Shown: positions 41,817-54,328 of the stretch, in pieces
How positions within the stretch are numbered: position 1 is the stretch's first letter
How the letters are laid out: every line of letters begins with the position of its first letter
Origin: Lampris incognitus
Taxonomy: Eukaryota > Chordata > Actinopteri > Lampriformes > Lampridae
Direction of reading: 5' to 3'
NCBI RefSeq assembly: GCF_029633865.1
Contig: NC_079219.1
Coordinates: forward strand, 58,996,002-59,060,001
Length of the DNA: 64,000 nucleotides
Translations under genes and position numbers: made by a program
Notes under the pieces: model-generated
What the model was told of the DNA's origin: nothing
The model's input: only the letters and a program-made list of their open reading frames with translations
The model's database searches: none

Positions 41817-44800
41817 CACTGCTACTTTAAATGAAGAATTCTGTCACTACTACTACTACTACTACCACTGCTACTTTAACTGAAGAATTCTGTCACTACT
41901 ACTACTACTACTTTAACTGAAGAATTCTGTCGCTACTACTACTACTACTACTACCACTGCTACTTTAACTGAAGAATTCTGTCACTACTACTACTACTAC
42001 TTTAACTGAAGAATTCTGTCACTACTACTACTACTACTACCACTGCTACTTTAACTGAAGAATTCTGTCACTACTACTACTACTACTACTACTAGTAGTA
42101 CTTTAACTGAAGAATTCTGTCACTACTACTACTACTACTTTAACTGAAGAATTCTGTCGCTACTACTACTACTACTACTGCTACTTTAAATGAAGAATTC
42201 TGTCACTACTACTACTACCACTGCTACTTTAACTGAAGAATTCTGTCACTACTACTACTACTACCACTGCTACTTTAACTGAAGAATTCTGTCACTACTA
42301 CTACTACCACTACTACTTCTACTACTACTACTTTAACTGAAGAATTCTGTCACTACTACTACTACTACTACTTTAACTGAAGAATTCTGTCGCTACTACT
42401 ACTACCACTGCTACTTTAACTGAAGAATTCTGTCACTACTACTACTACTACTTAAACTGAAGAATTCTGTCACTACTACTACTACTTTAACTGAAGAATT
42501 CTGTCAGTACTACTACTACTACTACTACCACTGCTACTTTAACTGAAGAATTCTGTCACTACTACTACTACTACTACTACCACTACTACTACTACTACCA
42601 CTGCTACTTTAAATGAAGAATTCTGTCACTACTACTACTACTACCACTGCTACTTTAACTGAAGAATTCTGTCACTACTACTACTACTACTTTAACTGAA
42701 GAATTCTGTCACTACTACTACTACCACTGCTACTTTAACTGAAGAATTCTGTCACTACTACTACTACTACTACTACTAGTAGTACTTTAACTGAAGAATT
42801 CTGTCACTACTACTACTACTACTTTAACTGAAGAATTCTGTCGCTACTACTACTACTACTACTGCTACTTTAAATGAAGAATTCTGTCACTACTACTACT
42901 ACCACTGCTACTTTAACTGAAGAATTCTGTCACTACTACTACTACTACCACTGCTACTTTAACTGAAGAATTCTGTCACTACTACTACTACCACTACTAC
43001 TACTACTACTACTACTTTAACTGAAGAATTCTGTCACTACTACTACTACTACTACTTTAACTGAAGAATTCTGTCGCTACTACTACTACCACTGCTACTT
43101 TAACTGAAGAATTCTGTCACTACTACTACTACTACTTAAACTGAAGAATTCTGTCACTACTACTACTACTACTACTTTAACTGAAGAATTCTGTCAGTAC
43201 TACTACTACTACCACTGCTACTTTAACTGAAGAATTCTGTCACTACTACTACTACTACTACTAGTACTTTAACTGAAGAATTCTGTCACTACTACTACTA
43301 CTACTTTAACTGAAGAATTCTGTCGCTACTACGACTACTACTAGTACTTTAACTGAAGAATTCTGTCACTACTACTACTACTACTACTTTAACTGAAGAA
43401 TTCTGTCACGACTACTACTACTACTACTACTAATTTAACTGAATAATTCTGTCACGACTACTACTACTACTACTACCACTACTGCTTTAACTGAAGAATT
43501 CTGTCACTACTACTGCTACTACTAGTACTTTAACTGAAGAATTCTGTCACTACTACTACTACTACTACTACTACTTTAACTGAAGAATTCTGTCACGACT
43601 ACTACTACTACCACTGCTACTACTAATTTAACTGAATAACTCTGTTACGACTACTACTACTACTACCACTGCTACTACTAATTTAACTGAATAACTCTGT
43701 CATGACTACTACTACTACTACCACTACTGCTTTAACTGAAGAATTCTGTCACGACTACTACTACTATTACTACTGCTACTGCTACTACTTTAACTGAAGA
43801 ATTCTGTCACTACTACTACTACTACTTTAACTGAAGAATTCTGTCACTACTACTACTACTACTACTTTAACTGAAGAATTCTGTCACTACTACTACTACT
43901 ACTTTAACTGAAGAATTCTGTCGCTACTACGACTACTACTAGTACTTTAACTGAAGAATTCTGTCACTACTACTACTACTACTTTAACTGAAGAATTCTG
44001 TCACGACTACTACTACTACTACTAATTTAACTGAATAATTCTGTCACGACTACTACTACTACTGCTTTAACTGAAGAATTCTGTCACTACTACTACTACT
44101 TTAACTGAAGAATTCTGTCACGACTACTACTACTACTACTACTACTTTAACTGAAGAATTCTGTCACGACTACTACTACTACTACCACTACTGCTTTAAC
44201 TGAAGAATTCTGTCACTACTACTACTACTACTACTACTTTAACTGAAGAATTCTGTCACGACTACTACTACTACCACTACTGCTTTAACTGAAGAATTCT
44301 GTCACTACTACTACTACTACTACCACTGCTACTTTAACTGAAGAATTCTGTCACTACTACTACTACTACTAGTACTTTAACTGAAGAATTCTGTCACTAC
44401 TACTACTACTACTTTAACTGAAGAATTCTGTCGCTACTACGACTACTACTAGTACTTTAACTGAAGAATTCTGTCACTACTACTACTACTACTACTACTT
44501 TAGCTGAAGAATTCTGTCACGACTACTACTACTACCACTGCTACTACTAATTTAACTGAATAACTCTGTTACGACTACTACTACTACTACCACTGCTACT
44601 ACTAATTTAACTGAATAACTCTGTCACGACTACTACTACTACTACCACTACTGCTTTAACTGAAGAATTCTGTCACGACTACTACTACTATTACTACTGC
44701 TACTACTTTAACTGAAGAATTCTGTCACTACTACTACTACTAATTTAACTGAATAATTCTGTCACGACTACTACTACTACTACTACCACTACTGCTTTAA

Positions 44801-46403
44801 CTGAAGAATTCTGTCACTACTACTGCTACTACTAGTACTTTAACTGAAGAATTCTGTCACTACTACTACTACTACTACTACTACTTTAACTGAAGAATTC
44901 TGTCACGACTACTACTACTACCACTGCTACTACTAATTTAACTGAATAACTCTGTCACGACTACTACTACTACTACCACTACTGCTTTAACTGAAGAATT
45001 CTGTCACGACTACTACTACTATTACTACTGCTACTACTTTAACTGAAGAATTCTGTCACTACTACTACTACTACTTTAACTGAAGAATTCTGTCACTACT
45101 ACTACTACTACTTTAACTGAAGAATTCTGTCGCTACTACGACTACTACTAGTACTTTAACTGAAGAATTCTGTCACTACTACTACTACTACTACTACTTT
45201 AACTGAAGAATTCTGTCACTACTACTACTACTACTACTTTAACTGAAGAATTCTGTCACGACTACTACTACTACTACTACTACTTTAACTGAAGAATTCT
45301 GTCACGACTACTACTACTACTACTACTACTTTAACTGAAGAATTCTGTCACGACTACTACTACTACTACCACTACTGCTTTAACTGAAGAATTCTGTCAC
45401 TACTACTACTACTTTAACTGAAGAATTCTGTCACGACTACTACTACTACCACTACTGCTTTAACTGAAGAATTCTGTCACTACTACTACTACTACTACCA
45501 CTGCTACTTTAACTGAAGAATTCTGTCACTACTACTACTACTACTAGTACTTTAACTGAAGAATTCTGTCACTACTACTACTACTACTTTAACTGAAGAA
45601 TTCTGTCGCTACTACGACTACTACTAGTACTTTAACTGAAGAATTCTGTCACTACTACTACTACTACTACTACTTTAGCTGAAGAATTCTGTCACGACTA
45701 CTACTACTACCACTGCTACTACTAATTTAACTGAATAACTCTGTTACGACTACTACTACTACTACCACTGCTACTACTAATTTAACTGAATAACTCTGTC
45801 ACGACTACTACTACTACTACCACTACTGCTTTAACTGAAGAATTCTGTCACGACTACTACTACTATTACTACTGCTACTGCTACTACTTTAACTGAAGAA
45901 TTCTGTCACTACTACTACTACTAATTTAACTGAATAATTCTGTCACGACTACTACTACTACTACCACTACTGCTTTAACTGAAGAATTCTGTCACTACTA
46001 CTGCTACTACTAGTACTTTAACTGAAGAATTCTGTCACTACTACTACTACTACTACTTTAACTGAAGAATTCTGTCACGACTACTACTACTACCACTGCT
46101 ACTACTAATTTAACTGAATAACTCTGTTACGACTACTACTACTACTACCACTGCTACTACTAATTTAACTGAATAACTCTGTCACGACTACTACTACTAC
46201 TACTACCACTACTGCTTTAACTGAAGAATTCTGTCACGACTACTACTACTATTACTACTGCTACTACTTTAACTGAAGAATTCTGTCACTACTACTACTA
46301 CTACTTTAACTGAAGAATTCTGTCACTACTACTACTACTACTTTAACTGAAGAATTCTGTCGCTACTACGACTACTACTAGTACTTTAACTGAAGAATTC
46401 TGT

Positions 46404-46435
<32 letters not shown>

Positions 46436-46920
46436 TAACTGAAGAATTCTGTCACGACTACTACTACTACTACTAATTTAACTGAATAATTCTGTCACGA
46501 CTACTACTACTATTACTACTGCTACTGCTACTACTTTAACTGAAGAATTCTGTCACTACTACTACTACTACTTTAACTGAAGAATTCTGTCACTACTACT
46601 ACTACTACTACTACTTTAACTGAAGAATTCTGTCGCTACTACGACTACTACTAGTACTTTAACTGAAGAATTCTGTCACTACTACTACTACTACTACTAC
46701 TCCTACTTTAACTGAAGAATTCTGTCACGACTACTACTACTACTACTAATTTAACTGAATAATTCTGTCACGACTACTACTACTTCTACCACTACTGCTT
46801 TAACTGAAGAATTCTGTCACTACTACTACTACTTTAACTGAAGAATTCTGTCACTACTACTACTACTACTTTAACTGAAGAATTCTGTCGCTACTACGAC
46901 TACTACTACTACTACTACTT
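41785..46920 (+). repeat. 5.1-kb minisatellite of EcoRI-site units with variable (TAC)n spacers
   Basis: Each unit is TTTAACTGAAGAATTCTG plus TCAC or TCGC, then a (CTA)n/(TAC)n run of varying length, with CCACTGCTAC, TAGTAC and TAATTTAACTGAATAA variants. There are on the order of 120 units, nearly all with GAATTC. Blocks recur in the same order: 42070-42470 repeats at about 42750-43140, and the variant string near 44380-44720 recurs near 45580-45890. So multi-unit blocks were duplicated. No ORF is meaningful. Confidence 0.95.
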
Positions 46921-47591
46921 TCGGCTGTTCCCATTTGGGGTCAAAGAAGTCTGTCACTAAGTTACTTTATTTATTTGTTATTTAGTTATATACTTTTTCT
47001 ATCCTTCCTCTGTTGGCATTATTGTGTTTGTTTTGTGTATATATTTTCGTTTAATGGATGGCTTGACTGACTGCTGTATGTTTACAGTTTCAGCAAAAAA
47101 TAATGTAAACTTTCAGCGGGGGCCGGTGAAACCCCTCTATCCCCGGGTGAGGCTGGCGAGGTTATGCCCCACCCACGTGGACCTCGGGCCGTGGTTGGAA
47201 ACCGAGCGGCTGGGATTCGGACGTCCCAGCCGCATGACGCAAAGATGTGCAGAGCAGCGCTGTAGCCCCCTGTGCCATCGCAGGCCCCCCATTGATTGTC
47301 AGGTCTAAGTATATTTTAATTGTTAGTGTATTATAATTTAGTTGTGCCCTGGTGAGGACTGTAGTTTAAAGGGATGCCGGTTTCAGGGGCCTCTGGGTGC
47401 CTCTAAGGGCACCGGTTTACAGCCAAACAAAACATCCTATTTGATGGAGGTGGCAACCCAACGCTAAACTGGATCTGCCATCACCAAGCTATGTCAAGTT
47501 ATTTTTAATGAAGAACAACGGGTGGCCCACTTGACCAAACACGCCGAACACCGGAACACACTGCCTGCGTAAGAGAGGGGGTCGTGGTATG
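46921..47591. other. LINE-tail remnant, then no gene seen
   Basis: TTCGGCTGTTCCCATTTGGG (46920-46939) resembles the reversed 3' tail of the LINE at 15194-15598 and 24345-24545. 47100-47310 is GC-rich with a short ORF lacking any domain. Confidence 0.45.
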
Positions 47592-47599
47592 GTATAGGG

Positions 47600-47927
47600 C
47601 AGGGGTCCCCAATAGGCGGCCCGCGGGCCACATCCGGCCCGTGACGGGTTGATTTATGGGCCGCGAGAATTTTTGGAGAAATGCCAGAAGGTTGAATTTT
47701 TTTGATTTCCCTACCAAAAAAAAAATAAAAGAATTAATTTCTTAGTAAAAGTAAGACTAGTAATATATCGAAAAATAGATGAAAAATCTCTGTCTAAATT
47801 ATAATACCTGCAACGTATCGACACCAAAACAAACTAACGAACAACATGCTGCTGGAGGTTGAGTGGCCCGTGGTTTTAAAAGTGGCCCTAAAAGTGGCCC
47901 GCTATGAAAAGTAATTGGGGACCCCTG
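47600..47927. mobile_element. hAT (Charlie-type) MITE with perfect 8-bp target duplication
   Basis: Starts CAGGGGTCCCCAATAGGCGG and ends TAATTGGGGACCCCTG, the classic hAT terminal repeat. GTATAGGG flanks it exactly on both sides (47592-47599 and 47928-47935). Subterminal GGCCCG-type motifs are inverted. No transposase ORF inside. Confidence 0.92.
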
Positions 47928-48020
47928 GTATAGGGTGTATAGCTTCTAAACTACTGTGTATTCCAGTTTACTTTCAACATGAAATGTTCATATTGTAGCG
48001 AATTCGGGGGGGGGGGGGAA

Positions 48021-48150
48021 ACACCGCTGACCGCTCGACCAAAGGGTCCGGTTGAGCGGTCAGCGGTGTCTCCCGCTGTGCGGGCGATTCGGGTTCGCGT
48101 CCCGGCCGCGGCAGTTCCTGTGGTTGCCCCCCCCCCCCCGGCCTCACCAC
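48021..48150 (+). mobile_element. SINE-C head (tRNA-like) with palindromic start
   Basis: ACACCGCTGACCGCTC (48021-48036) and GAGCGGTCAGCGGTGT (48054-48069) form a 16-bp-arm hairpin. Forward sequence with GCGATTCGGGTTCGCGTCCC (B-box-like) and CGGCAGTTCCTGTGGTTGC follows. The same segment occurs reversed at 54026-54150. Confidence 0.55.
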
Positions 48151-49045
48151 AATATTGTCCAAAATAACTGATAGAAACATCACGAGTAGGTAAAAAGGTT
48201 TTTTTTTTGTTTTTTTGTTTTTTGGAAGTCTCCTGGGGCATCTGCCAAAAAGTGTCCCACGTTACCTGGATTCCCCCTATATATAAAATGCAACTTGATT
48301 GATTGATTGATTGATAGTAACCACTCTGGTCCATACTCTCCATCCTTTTCCCTTCTAACACGGATCAACCCTCTGTGGCAGCAGGTCTGTGCGTGTTAAC
48401 ACACCAAACCGAGACGTCTCAAGGTGTAGAAAATCAACACCACGTGTTAACGGGTCCATATTTGTTGTGTTAAGGCGTCAAAATATTACGTGTTAACACG
48501 CATCTCGCGCTCTACACTGCGGCCACTGCAGAGTAGTCAAGCGGCCATGTGACTGTGTTGCGAAGCGCACACAGCGCGCAGGGCGCATGCGCAGGGTACA
48601 AGCATGGCCGGAGAGGCTGATGTAAACGAGCCGGAAGCATGAATAAAGTTGTTAACTACACCAGCGAGCCGTATCGTTACGTCAGTAAGAAATGACACGC
48701 GGTACCGGGAGCACTCGAACTCGCCTCCGACTCGGCGGTTGTGAAACGGGAGGCGGCAGAACAACGACTGCTGTTATGCTAATGGAGCTAACGGTAGCTA
48801 CTGAGGGTAGCTACTGAGGGTAGCTACTGACGGTAGCGCGCCTGTGAAGAAATACTGACCGTCTTAAGGTTAAAGTGAAGATAGGGATGTCTAAGATAGG
48901 GGTTTTCTCCAGCTGGTATTAAGCAAATCATAACCTAATATCTAAACGTAACCAAACAGTTAAGATAGGATCTGCAAGTTAGGAATGTCCTGTAATATGG
49001 CCTCTGATCAGTATTGCTGTTCATTAATTTAGCTGTTTTATGTTA
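48151..49045. other. No gene seen; LTR-like segment and short repeats
   Basis: Contains GTGTTAAC motifs (48394-48500), an LTR-like segment at 48525-48660 ending in GAATAAAGTTGTT, and a short GGTAGCTACTGA tandem at 48793-48835. Confidence 0.4.
48525..48660 (+). mobile_element. LTR-like repeat, copy 1
   Basis: Similar over about 110 bp to 56318-56428: CTGCAGAGTAG, CATGTGAC, AGCATGGCCGGAGAGGCTGA, CCGGAAGC and GAATAAAGTTGTT. AATAAA near the end suggests an LTR R region; no tested LTR boundaries. Confidence 0.35.
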
Positions 49046-49789
49046 AGGTACCATAGGAAGAGGAGACGAGATGAAAGGGTTTACACTCCACCCAATCAGC
49101 CTGCTCCTTCTGAAACTCCAGCACAAGTCAGCAGCATGGATCACTGTCCTGGTAAGGAGATATATTTGTTGTGAGCTTGTGCCGGCATATCTTAACTGTT
49201 GGCTTTTCTGTTAAAGCTGAACAGGACATCCCAGTCCCAGGGACAGAATATGAAGACCTGAACCTGAGGTACCCTCAGCTTCAGAAGGACTATGTCAACC
49301 TGCAGCAGGAGTGTGAAAAACTACGGGCTGAAAATGAGAAGCTTAAAGAGGAGCTGCAAAACTCTACGTTTTCCTATGCCACTATTAAGTTCAACATGGG
49401 ACAACTGATTTTTTTCCACAGGACTTACCTCCATTATCTTTGACTGGCTGTGTGCAAAAATACCAGACCGTGTAGGAAGAATTGGCCAAAGCCTCTCTCT
49501 ACAGGATCATCTATTGGTTGTGCTAATGAAATTAAGGCTGGGCCTAACTAATACTGGTTTAGCCTATAGATTTAAGGTATCAAAAACCACCTTATCAAAT
49601 AATTGTCGGAGCTGGATACCTGCTATGGCCATAGTCCTCAAGCCACCCATTAAACGGCCAAGTAAGGGGGCTGTACTAAAGAACCTGCCGAAAATCTTCA
49701 AGCGAAACCTTAAAAGATGCCGGTGCAGAATAGACTGCACAGAGGTTTTCATTGCCAGACCCAGTAATCTGACTGAGTACCGGGTCTAG
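49046..49789 (+). pseudogene. Truncated Harbinger/ISL2EU-like DDE transposase
   Basis: 49225-49370 codes for a charged coiled-coil segment (LQQECEKLRAENEKLKEELQ). After an acceptor-like junction, about 49430-49787 codes for SIIFDWLCAKIPDRVGRIG, a helix-turn-helix region (LRLGLTNTGLAYRFKVSKTT) and the start of the DDE domain (CRCRIDCTEVFIARPSNLTE), where the first catalytic Asp would be IDC. It stops at TAG 49787-49789, so the remaining catalytic residues are absent. GTAAGG at 49152 follows a short basic coding stretch and may be an intron donor. A host gene domesticated from this family is possible but unlikely, given the truncation. Confidence 0.65.
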
Positions 49790-51003
49790 CAATGAAAATG
49801 ATGACGGGGCAACAAGAAGACAATTATTATGCTGAATAATATTTTTTTCAAGATTTTATGAATCTTGATTGCATTTTTACTGAAGTCATGAAGCAGAGCA
49901 TTAAAACAGAAACCGTACACAATAGAAACTAGACAATCTGATTTCCAGAATAAATCATCTGAAGGTAAAGGTCAAACAAATACATTGAAATGACCCCGTG
50001 TCTATACGTCTTTATGATTTTCATCTCTGTATTATAAAAAAAGCTCGGTTTTCAGGGTAGTTTATGGTGTTACAAGATGCAGCAGAACTTTTGAAAATGA
50101 ATGAAATGCACAATGACAAAAGGAAACTTCTCTAGCCTCTGTCAACTATCACATGCCTCCTGGTTTGACTGTTCCTCCTAGAAGTTTTGGGAGCTGCCTA
50201 CCTAGCCTCTTCGGTTTATGGAAGCTGATTCCCCCAAGTGGAGCTGGCTGGACATCTTTCCTGCTTAGGTCTTTCCACACACTACATGCTTCAGCTGTAA
50301 CTGCTGCTTTCTCTGTCCTCCCCATCCTAACACACAGAGCTCCACTTTAAATAACATTGTTGCTGCATGGCTGCAGCATGACCCGAGTCTGACCCAGGTT
50401 TTAATTTGATGACCAGGGCTTGCGATTAACACTTAATCTCAGTCAAAATTAGGCTGTGGCTGAGAAGACTGTGAATTCTACTATATAATTTCACATTTTT
50501 CCACCGCAGATGAATAACATCCACAGCTGGAACTCTGAATCAACCAGACACTGTGTGTAGGTCATGATAATATGAATTTCCTGCCCCGTTTATCATGACT
50601 GAGTTACAGGGAAAGGCACATTTTGATGTGACGAGGGGAGAAAATGACGGTAAAACAGAAGCAGATTTCATGTTTGCACAACAACCAGGCCGACATCATG
50701 AACCCTGAGCCAACTAGAAAAGCAGCAGGACAACAAATACTCACCCTGCCATGCAGCTACACCTGGCTGTGAGGACGTAGTTCTCGGGTTTGTTTATGAT
50801 GAGCCATGCCTACATGGCCGTCTTCTTGTGTCCTTGTCTTTGACTTGGCAAGACTTGGGATTTCAGGACACAGAACTCGGAGTCTGTGTCATGGTGTTTT
50901 ACATTTTGTACGTGACCACAGACAACATAGTTGTAAGCATCCAGTGACTTGTATGCCTGCAACTTCTCTCTTGTGTATACGCTCGGTTTCTCCACCAAAT
51001 ATG
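49790..51003. other. No gene seen
   Basis: Mixed sequence; the 65-codon ORF at 50153-50350 has no recognised domain. Confidence 0.4.
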
Positions 51004-51075
51004 TGTGTGTGTGTATATATATACACACACACACACACAGGGAAAGGCACACACATATATATATATATATATATC
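51004..51075. repeat. GT/AC/AT microsatellite cluster
   Basis: (GT)n, a TATATATACACACAC run and an AT run in succession. This is the source of the Ile-Tyr ORFs here. Confidence 0.9.
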
Positions 51076-51356
51076 TGGCCACTGGATATGAGGCCCCTTA
51101 GTAACGTCTTCCACCCACTCGGTAATACCACACGGATCTGCAAGTGGGTTGCCGTTCGCCAAAGTTCATTTATTCAAGTAACTTTCACGATCTTTGGTCG
51201 TTAATCCTCTTGCATAGTTTGACAGACGAGCTAACTCTGCCATACTTCCGTTGCCTAGATGCGCGCGCATCCACACCTACGTCATCACCAGACAGTAAAA
51301 GGTGTTTACAACATGTCTGTGAATGTCTATACAACAAATCCCAAAAGTCTATAACC

Positions 51357-51551
51357 CCAATTCCGGTGAAGTTGGGACGTCGTGTAAAACGTGAATAAAA
51401 ACAGAATACAATGATTTGCAAATCCTTTCCCACCTATATTCAGCTGAATACACTACACAGACAAGATATTTAATGTTCAAGCTGATAAACTTTAATATGA
51501 CCTTTTATTCACCTTTTACACAACGTCCCAACTTCATTGGAATTGGGGTTT
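51357..51551. mobile_element. Fish MITE with ~25-bp inverted ends
   Basis: ACCCCAATTCCGGTGAAGTT at the left is the inverted partner of AACTTCATTGGAATTGGGGT at the right (two mismatches). Inside are AATACAATGATTTGCAAATC and AAGATATTTAATGTTCAAGC, typical of a MITE common in fish genomes whose superfamily I cannot assign. Its right end touches the gypsy RT motif at 51549. Confidence 0.8.
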
Positions 51552-53540
51552 GTCGATGACATGTTGATTTCTGGTTCTACCACTGAAGAACAGGATGCTA
51601 GGCTAGCTAGGCTAGAGCAAGCATCACAAGCTGCGCGATCACATGGGTTGAAACTAAACACAAAAAAAAAGTGAATTCAGAAAAACTAAAATCACTTACT
51701 TAGGTGAGGTGGTAACAGCTGATGGTGTCCAGAGCAGAGTGACGGCCATCAAGAACATGCTGCCACCTACAGACAAAGAGAGTGTACAACGTTTCCTAGG
51801 CATGGTAAACTATGTAGGCAAATTTGGCCCTAATCTAACTGCACACTGCACAAATGAGAAGCTCGTTATGCAACACCACTGATTGGTGTTGGAATAGTAA
51901 TCACAAAAAAGAGTTTGAGGAACTCAAACAACTGATCATGGAAGCCCCAGTCCTGAGGTTTTATGAAGAAAAAGGCAAAACTACAATCTGAGCAGATGCC
52001 TCTAAGTCAGGTTTAGGAGCAGTGTTGCTACAGCAGTACCGCAACCGATGGAGACCTGCAGGATGTGCCTCTAGAGCTCTTACAGCAGCAGGATGTAACT
52101 GTGCGCAGATAGAAAAAGGCATTTCCTCTGCCATATGCATGTGAGAAGTTCCATGTATTTATATATGGTAAAACAGTGGGCAGAGACTGATCATAAACCT
52201 CTAGTCACCATTGCCAAGAAAGGGCTGGTGAACACACCACCCAGGGTCCAAAGACTATTTTTGAGCATGCAAAAACATGACCTAGTGCTAGAGTACAGCC
52301 CAGGCAAAGAACTGCCAGTGGCAGACACCCTTTCCCCGGCGTAGGACGGTACTGAACCAAATGTCAAGTATGAACGAAATGAAACTGCATGTGAATCTAG
52401 TCAGAAAGAGCTGCCCAGTCTCCGACGAAATGTGGAAAAAAAGGTCTCAAGCTACTGCTGCTGATGAGATCCTACCAAAGACAATGAAAGGCATAAAATG
52501 TGGTTGGCCAGTAAATTCATTCCCTGCGCCATATGGCAATCTCATGGATGAGTTGTCAGTCATAGATGGAGTCTTATTCAGAGGTTCTAGAACAGTGGTC
52601 CCAGAAGTGTTACGGAAAGACGTGCTAAAAAGAATACACGAGGGCCATTTGGGGATGGACAAATGCAAAAGGCGGGCAAAAGCAGCTCTATACTGGCCCA
52701 AGATGAGCAGTGCAATAGAGGACACAGTCAGAACATGTGAAACCTGTTTAAAATACAGAAATAAACAGCACAAAACGCTAATGTGGGTTGAGAAAAATGA
52801 AAAGCTGACACTGTGGAGTAAAGTTGGGATAGATCTCTTTACACTGTATGGCAAGGACTATGTGATACTAGCGGACTATTATTCTCACTACCCAGAGATG
52901 GCGATACTGAAGGACACCCCCGCCAGTACTGTGATGACACACATCAAGTCATTCCTCACATGCCATGGACTACCCGATACAGTACAGTAGACAGACAACG
53001 GACCTCGGTTTAGTTGTCAAGCCTTCAGAGACTTTGCTGAGGAATACGGATTTAAGCATGTCACATCTAGTCCGTTATACCTGCAGTCTAACGGGCTGGT
53101 AGAGAATGGAGTTAAAATAGTCAAACTGCTGATCAAGAAAGCAGTGGACTCAGACTCTGGTCCTTATCTTGCTCTGTTAAAGTACGGAGCCACACCACTG
53201 ACCGATGGACAGTCACCCGCAGAACTGTTGTTCAACAGACAACTTAAAACAAGGCTACCGGTGTTTATAGAAACAGAGGCAGACCAGGGTAGCGACAAGG
53301 TGCTTCATGCCAAAATGAAAAAGAAGTGTGATCAAAAAAGGTACTCTGACAGAGGGGCGAGAGCACCTGAGCACTCCCTCTCCAAAAGACAGAGTTAAGA
53401 TGCATGATGGGAAAAGTTGGAACATTGAGGCACGTGTAGTGAAAGGTGTGGCACCAAGGTCATATGATGTCATGACACCTGAAGGGGTCACTTATAGGAG
53501 AAATAGGAGACATTCACTCATGGATGTATTATAGACTGGA
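51549..53540 (+). mobile_element. Ty3/gypsy retrotransposon pol remnant (RT end, RNase H, integrase)
   Basis: In gypsy order: the RT catalytic FVDD (51549-51560) and GLKLNTKK, then RNase H ending TDHKPLVTIAKKG (about 52178-52216) with LEYSPGKELPVADTLS. Next come the integrase HHCC zinc domain (HEGHLGMDKCKRRA to CETCLKYRNKQ, about 52636-52767) and the integrase core with Asp in VGIDLF (about 52825), Asp in TDNGPRF (about 52994) and Glu in LVENGVK (about 53100). Frameshifts (one at the A run near 51661) and in-frame stops, including TAG 52988-52990 inside the core, make it non-functional. No gag, protease or RT front part is seen. Confidence 0.9.
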
Positions 53541-54025
53541 TACACTACGGGGAACGCCCCCCCCCCCCATTCATTCCTATGAAAGTTGCTCAATGGCGCA
53601 TGAAGCCCGTGCTCAGTAGCGCATTTAATAGGGACCAAGCTCGGTACTGCACCTGGGGCCAAAAAGACTTTTTCACGTCCGCCAGCATGGGGAAAGAGAC
53701 AATAATTACGAGAAAGCAAATTGTTTGTGGCTACTAACCAAAGTCGGAATCATCTCCGTATATTGTCAGGTTTTGACATCTGAGTGTTTTTTTTTTCTTT
53801 TTTAATTCGCCATTTAATTCACCACCTACCTCTAGGAACCTATTTAGGAACCTACGTCTGGGCGCCGTCCATGTGCTCGATCTTGCACGAGCCCGCCGGC
53901 CCCAGCCTGCATGCACGCGCTCCCAGAGTCACTGAATAACATCTGATGACATGTGCTGTCTGAGACCACTACAACAATCTTAAAAGCGTTACCTAACTTC
54001 AGATACATTTGTAACGTTATGGTAA
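53541..54025. other. No gene seen
   Basis: C and T homopolymers (53560-53569, 53787-53795) and unremarkable sequence. Confidence 0.4.
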
Positions 54026-54150
54026 AATACGGTAGCGAAGTCGGGGGACAACGCAACCACAGGAACTGCCGCGGCCGGGACGCGAACCCGTATCGCCCGC
54101 ACCGCGGGAGGCATCGCTAACCGCTCGACTAAGGGGTCAGACCCGCCAGC
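54026..54150 (-). mobile_element. SINE-C copy (tRNA-like), reverse
   Basis: On the minus strand: AGTCGAGCGGTTAGCGATGC (A-box-like), GATACGGGTTCGCGTCCCGG (B-box-like) and CGGCAGTTCCTGTGGTTGCG, as at 48090-48128. Not a functional tRNA: there is no convincing acceptor or anticodon stem. Confidence 0.6.
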
Positions 54151-54328
54151 CGGCGGCCAGCGTGTCTTCTTATCCATGCACGTTACACTACTGTTGGAAC
54201 AGCACATTTCATATTTGCGTAGCCTATGTTCTAAGGTGGATTTTTGTCAGGAAAAGCTTCACAAAAGCAATCACAAAAGCACACAGAATAAACTACTCAC
54301 AATAAATGGTAGCGCTTGATACACCAAT

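Noticed and set aside
41785-46920. CRISPR-like array of regular repeats and spacers
   Set aside because: The spacers are simple (TAC)n runs in a vertebrate genome; it is a minisatellite.
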